Assembly (NCBI RefSeq): GCF_025141175.1
Contig: NZ_CP081155.1
Location: 1,579,001-1,643,000 of the forward strand
Length of the DNA: 64,000 nucleotides
Origin: Jannaschia sp. M317
GTDB lineage: Bacteria > Pseudomonadota > Alphaproteobacteria > Rhodobacterales > Rhodobacteraceae
Direction: 5' to 3'
Part shown: piece by piece, positions 1 through 8,770 of the stretch
Numbering within the stretch: position 1 is the first letter of the stretch
How the letters are laid out: each line of letters begins with the position of its first letter
The notes under the pieces: model-generated
What the model was told of the DNA's origin: nothing
The model's input: the letters and a program-made list of their open reading frames with translations, nothing else
Databases searched by the model: none
Translations under genes and position numbers: made by a program

Positions 1-2
1 CG

Positions 3-1232
3 TCCCCCTCGATCCTGCGAAAAATGGCCGGCCTGCCAGAGGCGGAGGCCGCATTGGCGGTGCCGCAGGCCTCTCCGGTTGAGCGCGCCTTGGCCACGGC
101 TGCGATGCGGGTGGCCGATGGCATAAAGGGGCTCGACCTTGCCGCGGGGGTGCGCGGTTCTGCGTCCCTGCCCGTTGCGACCGCGTTCGAAGGTTTGGCC
201 GAGCTGTCGCTATGCCTGATGGTCAATCCCCCGCTGCCGTCCGGTGTGACCGCCCCCGCGCCGGAGCTTCTGGCGCTGACCACCGGGGTGCTCTTGATGG
301 ATTCGGCGCTGGTCGACAGCCTGATCGAGGTGCAGACCATCGGCCGTGTCGACGGGCCTGCGCGCCCGCCCCGCCGTCCCACCCGGATCGACGCGGCGCT
401 GGTGCAGCCTTTCGCGCAGGAGTTGATTGCCCAGACCGCCGCCCTGTTGCCCGCCGACCATTGGGGCCCGCGTCCGGGCAAGCTGCGGCCTGGCACCTAT
501 CTGGCGGGGGTGGGGTCGCTGCCCATGGTGTTGACGGCGGCGGTTTACCAGCGGGTGACGCTGGACATCACCTTGGCCGGGGGGGCGCGCACCTCGCGCG
601 TGGTGCTTCTGCTGCCAGAGCCGCAGATCGACGAGGGGACGGAGGTGGACGACGACACCTTTCCGCAGCATGACCCCGCCTGGGCCGCCGCGATGGATGC
701 GGTCGGGCGCAGCGCCTCCGTCCGGTTGGAGGCACAGTTGCCGCCCGTTCGGATGACCCTGGGTCGGATGGTCGCGCTCAAGGTCGGGGATGAAATCGAA
801 ATCGACGCCGAGGCCCTGGACGAAATGCGCCTGATCGCCGGCACCTCGGGGCAGGGAACGCCGCTGCGCCGTCGGATGCCCCATGGCCTGCGCCTGACCG
901 CGCGTCTGGGACAGCTGAGCGGTATGCGGGCCGTGCGGGTGACGTCGACGCCAGCCGATCCGGCGGTCGCGGCCCCCATCCCCGACCAGATGGCCGCCCT
1001 GCCGGTGGCGGCGCCTTCGGGTCCGGGGCAGGGGGCCTTGCCCGCGCCGAAGGTCACTGGTGGCCGCGTGCCCGGTGGCAGCCTGCAGGACAGTGGGCTG
1101 GTCAGATCCGCCAAGGGCCAGGCCGCATCGCGGGGGGCGGACAAGGGGGCGGCGTCGGGCCGCAGGATGCAGGTCGCAACCGGGGACCTCGCAGATCTGC
1201 CCGATCTGCCGGATCTACCTGATCTGCCCTAG
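3..1232 (+). CDS. FliM/FliN family flagellar motor switch protein (5' partial)
   Basis: The C-terminal half of the visible protein carries a SpoA/FliN-like segment (PPVRMTLGRMVALKVGDEIE), the fold that builds the flagellar C-ring switch complex at the cytoplasmic membrane. The first ATG is at 24, but the frame stays open to the window edge and reads SPSILRK before it, so the true start is probably outside. After the SpoA domain there is a long Ala/Pro/Gly-rich tail of about 100 residues ending in tandem LPD repeats encoded by 9-bp DNA repeats. Family assignment rests on the SpoA segment; the role in motor switching is inferred from the family. Confidence 0.6.
   Translation, partial: SPSILRKMAGLPEAEAALAVPQASPVERALATAAMRVADGIKGLDLAAGVRGSASLPVATAFEGLAELSLCLMVNPPLPSGVTAPAPELLALTTGVLLMDSALVDSLIEVQTIGRVDGPARPPRRPTRIDAALVQPFAQELIAQTAALLPADHWGPRPGKLRPGTYLAGVGSLPMVLTAAVYQRVTLDITLAGGARTSRVVLLLPEPQIDEGTEVDDDTFPQHDPAWAAAMDAVGRSASVRLEAQLPPVRMTLGRMVALKVGDEIEIDAEALDEMRLIAGTSGQGTPLRRRMPHGLRLTARLGQLSGMRAVRVTSTPADPAVAAPIPDQMAALPVAAPSGPGQGALPAPKVTGGRVPGGSLQDSGLVRSAKGQAASRGADKGAASGRRMQVATGDLADLPDLPDLPDLP
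1194..1229 (+). repeat. 9-bp tandem repeat encoding DLP units
   Basis: Four consecutive copies of a 9-bp unit (consensus GATCTGCCN) run directly into the TAG stop of the flagellar gene, giving four Asp-Leu-Pro units. Two further DLADLP-type units precede it. Such units can expand or contract without changing frame. Confidence 0.75.
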
Positions 1233-1372
1233 GTGCGTGCGGGCATGCGCAGAGCGCAGGACGGGGTTTCTGCGGGCGCATTGGTCATTCTGCGCCTGCG
1301 AGGTTAGCTGTTCGGCAAGGGAAGACACACTTGGGCGAACACCGGTTCGCCGCAGCTCCTCGGAGAAAAGAC

Positions 1373-1516
1373 ATGACCGCTCAGACCCAAATCAACACTG
1401 CTGAAATCGAACTGCGTGCCCGCGCCCTGCGTGCGGAATACGTTCGCGAAGCCATTGCTGGCTTTGTCGCCCGCTTTCGCGGCGTCGCTGCCCGGCCCCA
1501 GACCTCGCAGGCCTGA
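1373..1516 (+). CDS. small helical protein, RSP_7527-like
   Basis: A 47-residue protein with a good Shine-Dalgarno (GGAG about 8 nt before ATG 1373). The in-frame codon further upstream at 1331 lacks one. The sequence is charged and amphipathic (IELRARALRAEYVREAIAGF) and looks like one long helix. It resembles the small Rhodobacteraceae proteins named RSP_7527 family; the match is from memory of the pattern and should be checked. It lies between the flagellar gene and the RlmI-like gene. Function unknown. Confidence 0.6.
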   Translation: MTAQTQINTAEIELRARALRAEYVREAIAGFVARFRGVAARPQTSQA

Positions 1517-1575
1517 TCTGACCGCCGCGCAACGCGGCGATTGAATACGCGCCGGGGCGGAGATAGGCGGGGGTC

Positions 1576-2778
1576 ATGAATGACACCCCCGACACCCGCC
1601 CCGTCCTGCGCCTGAAACCCAAGGCCGACGCCAAACGTCTGCGCCACGGCCATCCTTGGGTCTATACCGATGACATCGTGACAGACCGCCGGACCCGCGC
1701 GTTGACGCCCGGTACGCTGGCCGTTCTGCAAGACGCGGAGCGGGCCGAGATCGGTCTGGTGAGCGTCAACCTCGAGTCCCGGATTGGGGCCCGACTTCTG
1801 GATCGCGATCCCGCCGCACAGATCGACCGCGCCTGGATTTCCGCCCGGCTGACGGCGGCGCTGGCGCACCGCGACCGCCTGTTCGCGGACCCCTACTATC
1901 GCTGGATCCATGCCGAGGCCGATGGCATGCCGGGCGTTGTTCTGGACCGGTTCGGCGATGCGGCCGTCCTGCAGCCCAACGCCGCCTGGGCCGATGCGCG
2001 CGCCGAGGATTTCGCGGCTGTGCTGTCCGACCTGGGGCTGCGCCATGTGCTGTTGAACGCAGGTGGGCGGACGCGCGCCGCCGAAGGGTTGGGCGAGGAG
2101 AATCGCTGGTTGCTGGGCGGGATCGACGCGCCGCTGCCGGTGCCGATGAACGGCGCGACCTACATGGCCGATCTGACCGGTGGGCAAAAGACGGGGTTGT
2201 TCTATGACCAACGGCCCAACCATGCCTTTGTTGCGCGCCTGTCGCAGGGCGCGCGGGTTCTGGATGTGTTCAGCCATGTGGGCGGTTTTGGCCTGGCGGC
2301 CCTGGCCGGTGGCGCGGTTCAGGCGCTGGCGGTCGACGGGTCTGCCCCGGCTCTGGCGCTGGCCACCGAGGGGGCCGCGCGCATGGGCCGGGCCGATGAT
2401 TTCACGACCCGCAAGGGCGATGCCTTCGACACGATGACCGAACTGGCCGCAGAAGGGGCCAGCTTTGAGGTCGTCGTGGTCGATCCGCCGGCCTTTGCCC
2501 CGGCCAAGCCCGCGTTGACGGCGGGGCTGCGCGCCTATGAACGGGTCGCGCGTCTGGCCACGCCCCTCGTGGCGGAGGGCGGTTATCTGACGCTGTGTTC
2601 GTGTTCCCACGCCGCCGAGCTGTCGAAATTCCACGCCGCCTGCGTGCGCGGGATCGGGCGGGCAGGGCGCAGCGCGCAGTTGATCCGCACAGGGTTTTCC
2701 GGCCCCGACCACCCGGTGCACCCACAATTGGCCGAAAGCGGGTATCTGAAGGCGCTGACCTTCCGACTGCTGCCGTGA
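1576..2778 (+). CDS. RlmI-like class I SAM-dependent rRNA methyltransferase
   Basis: A 400-residue protein with the layout of the RlmI/RlmK family: an N-terminal PUA-like RNA-binding domain (HPWVYTDDI near residue 27), a linker, and a Rossmann methyltransferase domain. In the latter, YMADLTGGQKTGLFYDQRPN precedes the SAM-binding region (ARVLDVFSHVGGFGLAALAGG), and the catalytic motifs VVVDPPAF and LCSCSH supply the Cys of m5C methyltransferases. Expected role is 5-methylcytosine formation in 23S rRNA. The GTG of the next gene overlaps the stop, so the two are probably translated together. Confidence 0.88.
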   Translation: MNDTPDTRPVLRLKPKADAKRLRHGHPWVYTDDIVTDRRTRALTPGTLAVLQDAERAEIGLVSVNLESRIGARLLDRDPAAQIDRAWISARLTAALAHRDRLFADPYYRWIHAEADGMPGVVLDRFGDAAVLQPNAAWADARAEDFAAVLSDLGLRHVLLNAGGRTRAAEGLGEENRWLLGGIDAPLPVPMNGATYMADLTGGQKTGLFYDQRPNHAFVARLSQGARVLDVFSHVGGFGLAALAGGAVQALAVDGSAPALALATEGAARMGRADDFTTRKGDAFDTMTELAAEGASFEVVVVDPPAFAPAKPALTAGLRAYERVARLATPLVAEGGYLTLCSCSHAAELSKFHAACVRGIGRAGRSAQLIRTGFSGPDHPVHPQLAESGYLKALTFRLLP

Positions 2779-3314
2779 AGGTCTTTCTCGACGCTTGCGT
2801 GCTTTATCCGACGGTCCTGCGGGAGATCCTGCTGGGCTGCGCGGGGGCGGGGCTTTACCGTCCGCTCTGGTCGCCGCGGGTGCTGGAGGAATGGGCGCGG
2901 GCCGCGCGCAAGATCCCCGACGGCGAAGCCTTTGCCCGAGGCGAGATCGTAACGCTCCGCGCGCGGTTTCCGCTGGCCGAGGTGCGGCCCGGGGACGCCA
3001 CGCAGGCGCGTCTTTGGTTGCCGGACGCCAACGACGTGCATGTTCTGGCCGCCGCGTCGGACGCGGGCGCGGATCGGTTGGTGACGCTGAACATCCGCGA
3101 CTTTCCGCGCGCGGACGTGACGGCCGAAGGGATCGCCCTGCAAAGCCCCGACGCCTTTCTGATGGATCTCTGGCTGGCCGATGACGCGGCGGTCGCCCGC
3201 GTGGTCGAAGACGTGCGCGCCACGGCGGAACGGCTGTCGGGCACCGCGCAGCCCCTGCGCCCGCTGATGAAGCGCGCGCGCCTGCCGCGACTTGGCAAGG
3301 CGCTTGCTGTCTAG
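2775..3314 (+). CDS. PIN-domain protein, RSP_2648 family
   Basis: A 179-residue protein that starts at a GTG inside the stop of the methyltransferase gene (GTGA overlap). The N-terminus FLDACVLYPTVLREILL has the first conserved Asp of PIN ribonucleases. A second acidic cluster is seen in LPDANDVHVLAAA and a third in VTLNIRDFP. It matches the single-gene PIN family of Rhodobacteraceae known as RSP_2648. No VapB-type antitoxin is adjacent, so a classic toxin-antitoxin role is not supported. The pairing with an rRNA methyltransferase suggests an RNA-related role, which is inference. Confidence 0.82.
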   Translation: MKVFLDACVLYPTVLREILLGCAGAGLYRPLWSPRVLEEWARAARKIPDGEAFARGEIVTLRARFPLAEVRPGDATQARLWLPDANDVHVLAAASDAGADRLVTLNIRDFPRADVTAEGIALQSPDAFLMDLWLADDAAVARVVEDVRATAERLSGTAQPLRPLMKRARLPRLGKALAV

Positions 3315-3330
3315 CCCGTGACGGTTTGCG

Positions 3331-5790
3331 TCAAGGGGCCGGGCGGAGCGTGGTTACGCCAACCGCCCCCGCGCGCGCCAGCGCCGGGTCCAGGGTCATG
3401 GGAATATATTCGCCCCGTCGCCACAATTCGCCCAGGTCGTCATAGTGCTGGGACAGGGGGTGGCCGGACTGACCGGTGGCGGTGATGAAGACGCTGCTTT
3501 CGGGGTCGGCAAAGTCATAAACCCCGCGATAGGCCGCCGCATGGACGTTGGCAAAGGGGGTCGGCATCTCGCCCGACAGGCGTCCGCGTTGCAACGTGTT
3601 GTCCCCGCCCGAGGTCGATTGCCGGATGTTCACCACCGCACCCAGGAACGGCACGTCGCCCAGCACGGCGTGGTCATGGCGCGCCTCGTGGGCGTCGCCC
3701 CAACGCCAGGCCTCGACCCGGCCGCCATAGGTTTCGTCCAGCAGTTGCAGCGCATCGTCCAGCGCCAGCCGCGCGATGTCGGTGCAGGTTTCCACCTGGG
3801 ACGACTGAATGATGTCGCACCAGGCCCCGGCCCCGTCGATGTTGCGGTAGACGCGTTCGATCAAGAGCGGCTCCAACCGGGTGTATTCATCGGCCAGGGG
3901 GCCCAGGTCGTCGCGGATCAGCCGGTCCTGCAACGCACGCATCCAGGCGGCGTAGATCAGCGGCTCTGGCAGATGTTCGGACATCTCGCCGTTCCAGGCG
4001 GCCAGCAGTTGCAGGGCGGTCTGGCGACGCCGCTCGGGCGTGCCTTCGGGGCTGGCTTGGCCGGTGAACCACAGGTCGGCCCCCACCAGCGGCAGCAAAG
4101 AGCGGGCGGCATTGGATACGGCATCCAGCTGCGCCTCGATCAGGCTTTCGCGGGTGTGAATTTCGCGGGCTTGCAGCAGGCGCTGCATCCGCTGGACGCG
4201 CTGACTGTCGCCCCATTTGAAGGTGAGATGACCTGGAAACGGGCGGTCGATGGTCTTGTTGTTGGTGTTGCCCAACTGGCCGCCCAGCGGGTCCAGCCAG
4301 ACCGGATTGTCGGTAAAGGGACGCAGCCCCTTCCAGCGGTTCGCCGCGATCCAGCCGGGGGACGGGATGCGCCCCTGGCTTTGATGGGCGGCGTCACGAT
4401 CGGGCTGACGGCCCATGATCTGCAGTGCGATGCGGTTGCCATCGGCCAGCATCAGGTTCTGCGACGGCGCGATGGTGTGGCGCGCGGCCTTCAGTCCGTC
4501 CTCGATGGTCTGGGCCTGCATCAGTTCCAGCCCCGTCGCCAGCGAGGTGTCCTCGGTCGACAGGCCGGTCCAGGACAACGCCGCGACATGGCCCGGCGGG
4601 GTGACCGCGCCCAGGTCGAACTGGCTGCCGGTCAGGACCGGCCCGTTGACCGTGCGGCGCAGCGTCAGGGTGACCGGGGCCGCGTCCTTGATGCCGACGA
4701 TCGAGCGTTCCGTCTCGAACGGGGCGTAGCCGTCGGGGGTTTCGTATTCCTGCGGGTTCTCGGGGTTCAGGCGTTCGATCAGCACGTCTTGGTCGTCGAT
4801 ATAGGCGGTCGTCAGCCCCCAGCCCAGCGATTGGCTGCGGCCGACCAGAACGACGGGCATGCCGGGAATCGTCGCGCCGATCACGCCGCCGGTCGCCAGC
4901 TGCAGCCGGGCGAGGTAAAAGATGGTCGGCGCGCTAAGCCCCAGGTGCGGATCATTGGCCAGAAGGGCCCCGCCTGCCGCCGCGTGATCGCCCGCCACGG
5001 CAAAGGCGTTGGACGCGCCCGCCAATCCGCGCGGTGCCACGGGCCAGAGGTCGGGGCGCGGCAGGGACGCCCATTGCGTCCCCGTCAGCGCCGGGAAAAG
5101 GTCACCGGCCGAGGCCAGTTCTGTCACGCCGGTGCCGGGCATGTCGGGATGCAGGTCCGCCAGCCGGTCGTCGGGCAGTATCAGCGAGGCGCGGGCGCGC
5201 AGCACCTCTTCGGTGACATGGCCGGACAGTTGCAGCGCCATCAGCTTGGCCACCGCGATGCTGTCGGCGGGTTGCCAGGGTGCGATCTCGGGCGGGAACA
5301 GGAAGAACTCCGGAGCGCCCCGGCCAGAGGCGTCGCGGTTGATCACCTCGATCCGGGCGTTCACCCCGGCGGAATAGGCCCGCAGCATCGCTGCCACTTC
5401 GGGCGATTGCGCTGCGACGGAGGCGCTGGCCGCCTTGTAGAGGCCCAGCCTGCGCAGCAGCTCATCGGTGCGCAGCGTGCGGTTTCCAAAGACCTCGGAC
5501 AGTTTGCCCTGTGCCGTGCGCCGCAGCAGCGTCATCTGCCACAGGCGATCCTGCGCATGGGCATAGCCCAGTCCAAAGAAGACATCGGCATCGCTGGACC
5601 CGAAGATATGGGGGACGTTGTGGGTGTTGCGGACGATTTCCACCTCGGCGCCCAGACCGCGCACGAGATCGGTGCGATCATAGTCCGGCAACGACCGAGA
5701 GGCGAGCCAGAACGCGCCGATCACGGCCAGCGCGCCAAGCAGCAGTGCCGCCGTTACAATGCGGAAGGACCAGCGAAACAGACGCTCCAT
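3331..5790 (-). CDS. penicillin acylase family N-terminal-nucleophile hydrolase
   Basis: An 819-residue member of the Ntn-hydrolase penicillin G acylase family. I chose ATG 5790 because it has a strong AGGGGG ribosome site and opens a membrane/signal segment (residues 7-28); an upstream in-frame start lacks both. The alpha-chain motif AHAQDRLWQM is at about 78-87. The nucleophile Ser is at 260 in GASNAF, where autocleavage would release the beta chain, and NDPHLGLSAP follows. Substrate could be a beta-lactam, acyl-homoserine lactone or other N-acyl amide; the sequence does not decide. It is convergent with the PIN gene and divergent from the dehydrogenase at 5864. Confidence 0.88.
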   Translation of the reverse strand: MERLFRWSFRIVTAALLLGALAVIGAFWLASRSLPDYDRTDLVRGLGAEVEIVRNTHNVPHIFGSSDADVFFGLGYAHAQDRLWQMTLLRRTAQGKLSEVFGNRTLRTDELLRRLGLYKAASASVAAQSPEVAAMLRAYSAGVNARIEVINRDASGRGAPEFFLFPPEIAPWQPADSIAVAKLMALQLSGHVTEEVLRARASLILPDDRLADLHPDMPGTGVTELASAGDLFPALTGTQWASLPRPDLWPVAPRGLAGASNAFAVAGDHAAAGGALLANDPHLGLSAPTIFYLARLQLATGGVIGATIPGMPVVLVGRSQSLGWGLTTAYIDDQDVLIERLNPENPQEYETPDGYAPFETERSIVGIKDAAPVTLTLRRTVNGPVLTGSQFDLGAVTPPGHVAALSWTGLSTEDTSLATGLELMQAQTIEDGLKAARHTIAPSQNLMLADGNRIALQIMGRQPDRDAAHQSQGRIPSPGWIAANRWKGLRPFTDNPVWLDPLGGQLGNTNNKTIDRPFPGHLTFKWGDSQRVQRMQRLLQAREIHTRESLIEAQLDAVSNAARSLLPLVGADLWFTGQASPEGTPERRRQTALQLLAAWNGEMSEHLPEPLIYAAWMRALQDRLIRDDLGPLADEYTRLEPLLIERVYRNIDGAGAWCDIIQSSQVETCTDIARLALDDALQLLDETYGGRVEAWRWGDAHEARHDHAVLGDVPFLGAVVNIRQSTSGGDNTLQRGRLSGEMPTPFANVHAAAYRGVYDFADPESSVFITATGQSGHPLSQHYDDLGELWRRGEYIPMTLDPALARAGAVGVTTLRPAP

Positions 5791-5863
5791 GTCACCCCCT
5801 GTTGACCCGATTGCGCCTGGGCGGTCTAACCCTCGCAGCAGGCAGATGCAAAGGGAGGCCGTC

Positions 5864-6739
5864 ATGGCGAAATTGGCGTTTTTGGGAATGGGTGTCATGG
5901 GCGCGCCGATGGCGGGGCACCTGGTATCGGCGGGGCACGAGGTTTGCGTCTACAACCGCACGGCCGCCAAGGCGGAGGCCTGGGCCGACACCCACGGCGG
6001 GCGCCACGCCGCGACCCCGCGCGAGGCCGCCGAGGGGGCCGAAATGGTGATGGCCTGCGTTGGCAACGACGACGACCTGCGCGGCGTCTGTCTGGGCGAG
6101 GACGGGGCCTTTGCGGGCATGGCCCAGGGCACGCTGTTCGTCGATCACACCACCGTCTCGGCGGAGGTCACGCGGGAGCTGTCAGCCGCTGCGGCGGAGC
6201 AGGGGATCGCCTATGTCGACGCCCCCGTGAGCGGTGGCCAGGCCGGGGCCGAGAACGGACAGCTGGTCATCATGTGCGGCGGGTCGGCTGAGAATTATGA
6301 ACAGGCAGAGGGGGTTATGGCCGCCTATGCCAAGCTGGCCAAGCGCATGGGCGACGTGGGCGCCGGGCAGTTGACCAAGATGGTCAACCAGATCTGCATT
6401 GCGGGGCTTTTGCAGGGGTTGAGCGAGGGGATGGCCTTTGCGCAGAAGGCTGGTCTGGATGGCGAGGCGGTCGTGGATGTGATCCAGGGCGGGGCGGCAG
6501 GCAGCTGGCAAATGGTCAACAGACACAAGACGATGCTGGCCGGGGAATACGATCACGGGTTCGCGGTGGACTGGATGCGCAAGGACCTGGGAATCTGTCT
6601 GGCGGAGGCCGAGACTATCGGCGCGCCGCTGCCGGGGACGGCGCTGGTGGACCAGTTCTACAAGGACGTGCAGGCCATGGGCGGGGGGCGGTGGGATACC
6701 TCCAGCCTGATGGCCCGGCTGCTGAAATTGGGCGGGTGA
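5864..6739 (+). CDS. NAD(P)-dependent beta-hydroxyacid dehydrogenase (HIBADH family)
   Basis: A 291-residue protein with the family's N-terminal dinucleotide motif (FLGMGVMGAPMAGHL, residues 5-19), the substrate motif DAPVSGGQAGAENG, and the catalytic Lys region GAGQLTKMVNQ. The C-terminal helical domain includes GSWQMVNR and FAVDWMRKDLG. It should oxidise a 3-hydroxy acid such as 3-hydroxyisobutyrate or reduce tartronate semialdehyde; the exact substrate is open. Start ATG 5864 follows AAGGGAGG. The 73-bp gap to the divergent acylase gene must hold both promoters. Confidence 0.87.
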   Translation: MAKLAFLGMGVMGAPMAGHLVSAGHEVCVYNRTAAKAEAWADTHGGRHAATPREAAEGAEMVMACVGNDDDLRGVCLGEDGAFAGMAQGTLFVDHTTVSAEVTRELSAAAAEQGIAYVDAPVSGGQAGAENGQLVIMCGGSAENYEQAEGVMAAYAKLAKRMGDVGAGQLTKMVNQICIAGLLQGLSEGMAFAQKAGLDGEAVVDVIQGGAAGSWQMVNRHKTMLAGEYDHGFAVDWMRKDLGICLAEAETIGAPLPGTALVDQFYKDVQAMGGGRWDTSSLMARLLKLGG

Positions 6740-6856
6740 GGCGCGGGTGACGGAGGGGTGATCCGGGGGTGATCCCGGTCGGACAGCCTTTTGTTAACCC
6801 TTCGTTCACCGCTCGGGCCGAGAGTGCCTTCCGGATCAGCAACCGGGGGCACGCAC

Positions 6857-7228
6857 ATGGCGACGCAGAGACAGGCACGCGCGGAACTTTTCGCGATCAT
6901 GGACCGGTTCCAATGGGACCTCGCCAACCGCGCCACGCGAGAGGGGAAGATCCCCTCGGAATGGCGCCGCGTCTGGACGGAACGGTCGAGCCGAAAGCGC
7001 AAGGTCAGCCTGTGGGTGGACGAGGACGTCTACCGGCTGTTCAAATCCATGGGCCACGGAATGGGGCCACGCATGAACGCCGTCCTGGGGGCCTTCGTGC
7101 GGGCCCGGGTGGCGGGGATGCTGGAAGGCGAAGACCTGTCGGAGCGGTTCCGCGAGGAGTGGATGGGGAAGCCGAAGCCGTCTGCGGATGAGGCGGTTGC
7201 GGAGTGGGAGCGGAGTTTTGGAGAGTGA
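6857..7228 (+). CDS. BrnA-like small protein without a BrnT partner
   Basis: A 123-residue protein. The middle section KVSLWVDEDVYRLFKSMGHG followed by MNAVLGAFVRARV is the pattern of BrnA-type ribbon-helix-helix antitoxins (RLDxDV..W....G..YQTRIN..L). The N-terminal 55 residues are an extra charged helical part. No BrnT toxin gene lies on either side, so a toxin-antitoxin role is not supported; a stand-alone DNA-binding regulator is possible. It borders an AT-richer islet that starts right after its stop. Confidence 0.5.
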   Translation: MATQRQARAELFAIMDRFQWDLANRATREGKIPSEWRRVWTERSSRKRKVSLWVDEDVYRLFKSMGHGMGPRMNAVLGAFVRARVAGMLEGEDLSERFREEWMGKPKPSADEAVAEWERSFGE

Positions 7229-7327
7229 CAGCCTTATAGCGATTTTACATGCTAGCATCGTTTTCTGGCGAAGCATTCTTCGCGGTAGGACAGTTTTCAG
7301 GCTATTATCTCATTATGGAGTCGTGAA

Positions 7328-7957
7328 ATGAAATTGCTTCATTCTTTATTCGTTGCGGTCGCCATATCTGCCATTTCTAACTCTACGTCTGCAGATAGTG
7401 GCCTGATATTGACGACAGGAGGTCATACTATTCAGGTGGCTACGGAAACGGAAGAAGATCGTAAAAATTTGCCATTGTGTGCCCGACATCTCAATTTTTG
7501 GTGTATTAAGAAGCCAGGAAATGTTCGATGGGATGGTCAAATCGACGAAGATAGCAAGAATCATGCAATCTTTTCTGACGCGAGTTTCAGTGCGAGAGCA
7601 TTTTTCCGACTGATGTGGACATACCGTTTCAAACACAATTTGAAAACTGCGGACGAAATATTTGGTCGCTATGCTCCAGCCTCTGACTGTATTGGATCAG
7701 TCGGCAGAGACCGGAGAACCGGAAGATGTCCGCGTGGGGAGAATTTAACTTGGGTATATTCTAGGAAAGTTGCCCAGTCCCTTGATCTGAAGCCAGATGA
7801 AGATATTCGGCTCTTTACCAGTCAAGATACCGTTGACCGGCAAGTGGCAATTAAATTTGCACAAGCAATTGCTAGTTTCGAGTTGGGGAGAGGATATAGT
7901 GTTTCAAAAGGGCTGGTTGACTCAGGTGTTGCGCTTGCTGGATTCTCATATCCATAG
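7328..7957 (+). CDS. secreted protein with possible phage P5-like muramidase fold
   Basis: A 209-residue protein with a signal peptide (residues 1-22, cleavage after SADS-like sequence) in clearly AT-richer DNA than its surroundings. The pattern FRLMWTYRFKHNLKTADEIF then RYAPASD, SRKVAQSLDLKPDEDIRLF and VAIKFAQAIASFELG follows the order seen in phage structural/lytic P5-type proteins (aging loading of a peptidoglycan-active helical domain). That resemblance is loose, and four Cys suggest disulfides in the periplasm. Function remains a guess. Codon use points to recent acquisition. Confidence 0.45.
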   Translation: MKLLHSLFVAVAISAISNSTSADSGLILTTGGHTIQVATETEEDRKNLPLCARHLNFWCIKKPGNVRWDGQIDEDSKNHAIFSDASFSARAFFRLMWTYRFKHNLKTADEIFGRYAPASDCIGSVGRDRRTGRCPRGENLTWVYSRKVAQSLDLKPDEDIRLFTSQDTVDRQVAIKFAQAIASFELGRGYSVSKGLVDSGVALAGFSYP

Positions 7958-7992
7958 AGCGTGTCGTCCTCTCCGAGAGCGACGTTGTTGCA

Positions 7993-8535
7993 CTAGTCAG
8001 GCGGAGCGGTCGTGGCCGTCACTGTTCCTAACTCTGGATTATAGATGATGCTGACGACATCGACTGTCAGTCCTCGAGCTAGTGTATCTGGATCATATCG
8101 CACTGCCGGAACTAATACTACGAATCTGGGGTCGCCATTTTCAAATCGGTAGACCTGCCCCTCGATCCTTGACTCAGAAAGCCAGATGTCAGTCCAGCCT
8201 TCGCCTGTATCGAGAGAAATAACAGAGCATTTATCTGAATATTCGCCATCGAAGTAGGATATCCCAATATGCATCGATCCGCCGACAGGTTCATAGGCTG
8301 TGGTGAGCTTGAATAGATCGATAGTTTCGCGCCATCTTGAAGTGAGGTCCGTATTATCTTCGTATCTTTCACGTGTCAGTGTGAGAATGTTTGAAGTCCG
8401 GGGGGAAGCGATGTCGCTCGGATCAAATCTAGGTGCGCAGCTGTCTACGCTGACGCCTTCTGCAAGAGCTGAAGCTGCCGGAACAAGAATAGCAAATGCA
8501 ATAATTCCAGTTGATAGTGTCTTGATTTTCTTCAT
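7993..8535 (-). CDS. secreted protein of unknown function
   Basis: Start ATG 8535 is preferred to the longer frame because AGAGG lies 7 nt upstream and a signal peptide follows at once (MKKIKTLSTGIIAFAILVPA, mature from about residue 27). The mature 150 residues are beta-rich with two Cys and no motif I recognise. It converges with the gene at 7328, and both sit in the same AT-richer islet. No function is proposed. Confidence 0.6.
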   Translation of the reverse strand: MKKIKTLSTGIIAFAILVPAASALAEGVSVDSCAPRFDPSDIASPRTSNILTLTRERYEDNTDLTSRWRETIDLFKLTTAYEPVGGSMHIGISYFDGEYSDKCSVISLDTGEGWTDIWLSESRIEGQVYRFENGDPRFVVLVPAVRYDPDTLARGLTVDVVSIIYNPELGTVTATTAPPD

Positions 8536-8723
8536 TCCAAAGCCTCTGATGAAGTGCAAATTTAGATCTAGGCAGCGCCTATCTTTTTGAGACTTGCTCA
8601 AGTAAGCGTAGTCCACGGTAGCGTCGAATAGCTGAAAGCCGACGCTTGCCAACATTATCGTAGAGACATTTTTGCGATTTGGCAAAAACTTGATATGTCC
8701 CATTCAACTTGTTGGCGAAATAT

Positions 8724-8752
8724 TAATGGGCGAGCAATAGTGCCGCCCATTA
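8724..8752 (-). terminator. terminator of the pyrimidine ABC operon
   Basis: A 9-bp perfect stem (8724-8732 with 8744-8752, arms TAATGGGCG/CGCCCATTA) around an 11-nt loop, just beyond the stop of the binding-protein gene. On the minus strand the stem is followed by ATATTT. The weak T-run leaves some doubt. Confidence 0.6.
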
Positions 8753-8770
8753 TTTAGTTATTTCAGTTGT

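Noticed and set aside
1381..2727. 448-codon minus-strand frame opposite the RlmI-like gene
   Set aside because: Antisense shadow without ribosome site or recognisable motif.
2775..3314. VapBC-type toxin-antitoxin
   Set aside because: PIN protein is coupled to an rRNA methyltransferase gene and lacks an antitoxin partner.
3445..5805. 786-codon plus-strand frame opposite the penicillin acylase gene
   Set aside because: Shadow frame of a GC-rich gene; no domain, low-complexity Gly/Arg/Gln composition.
6857..7228. BrnTA toxin-antitoxin pair
   Set aside because: Only a BrnA-like protein is present; no BrnT gene on either side.
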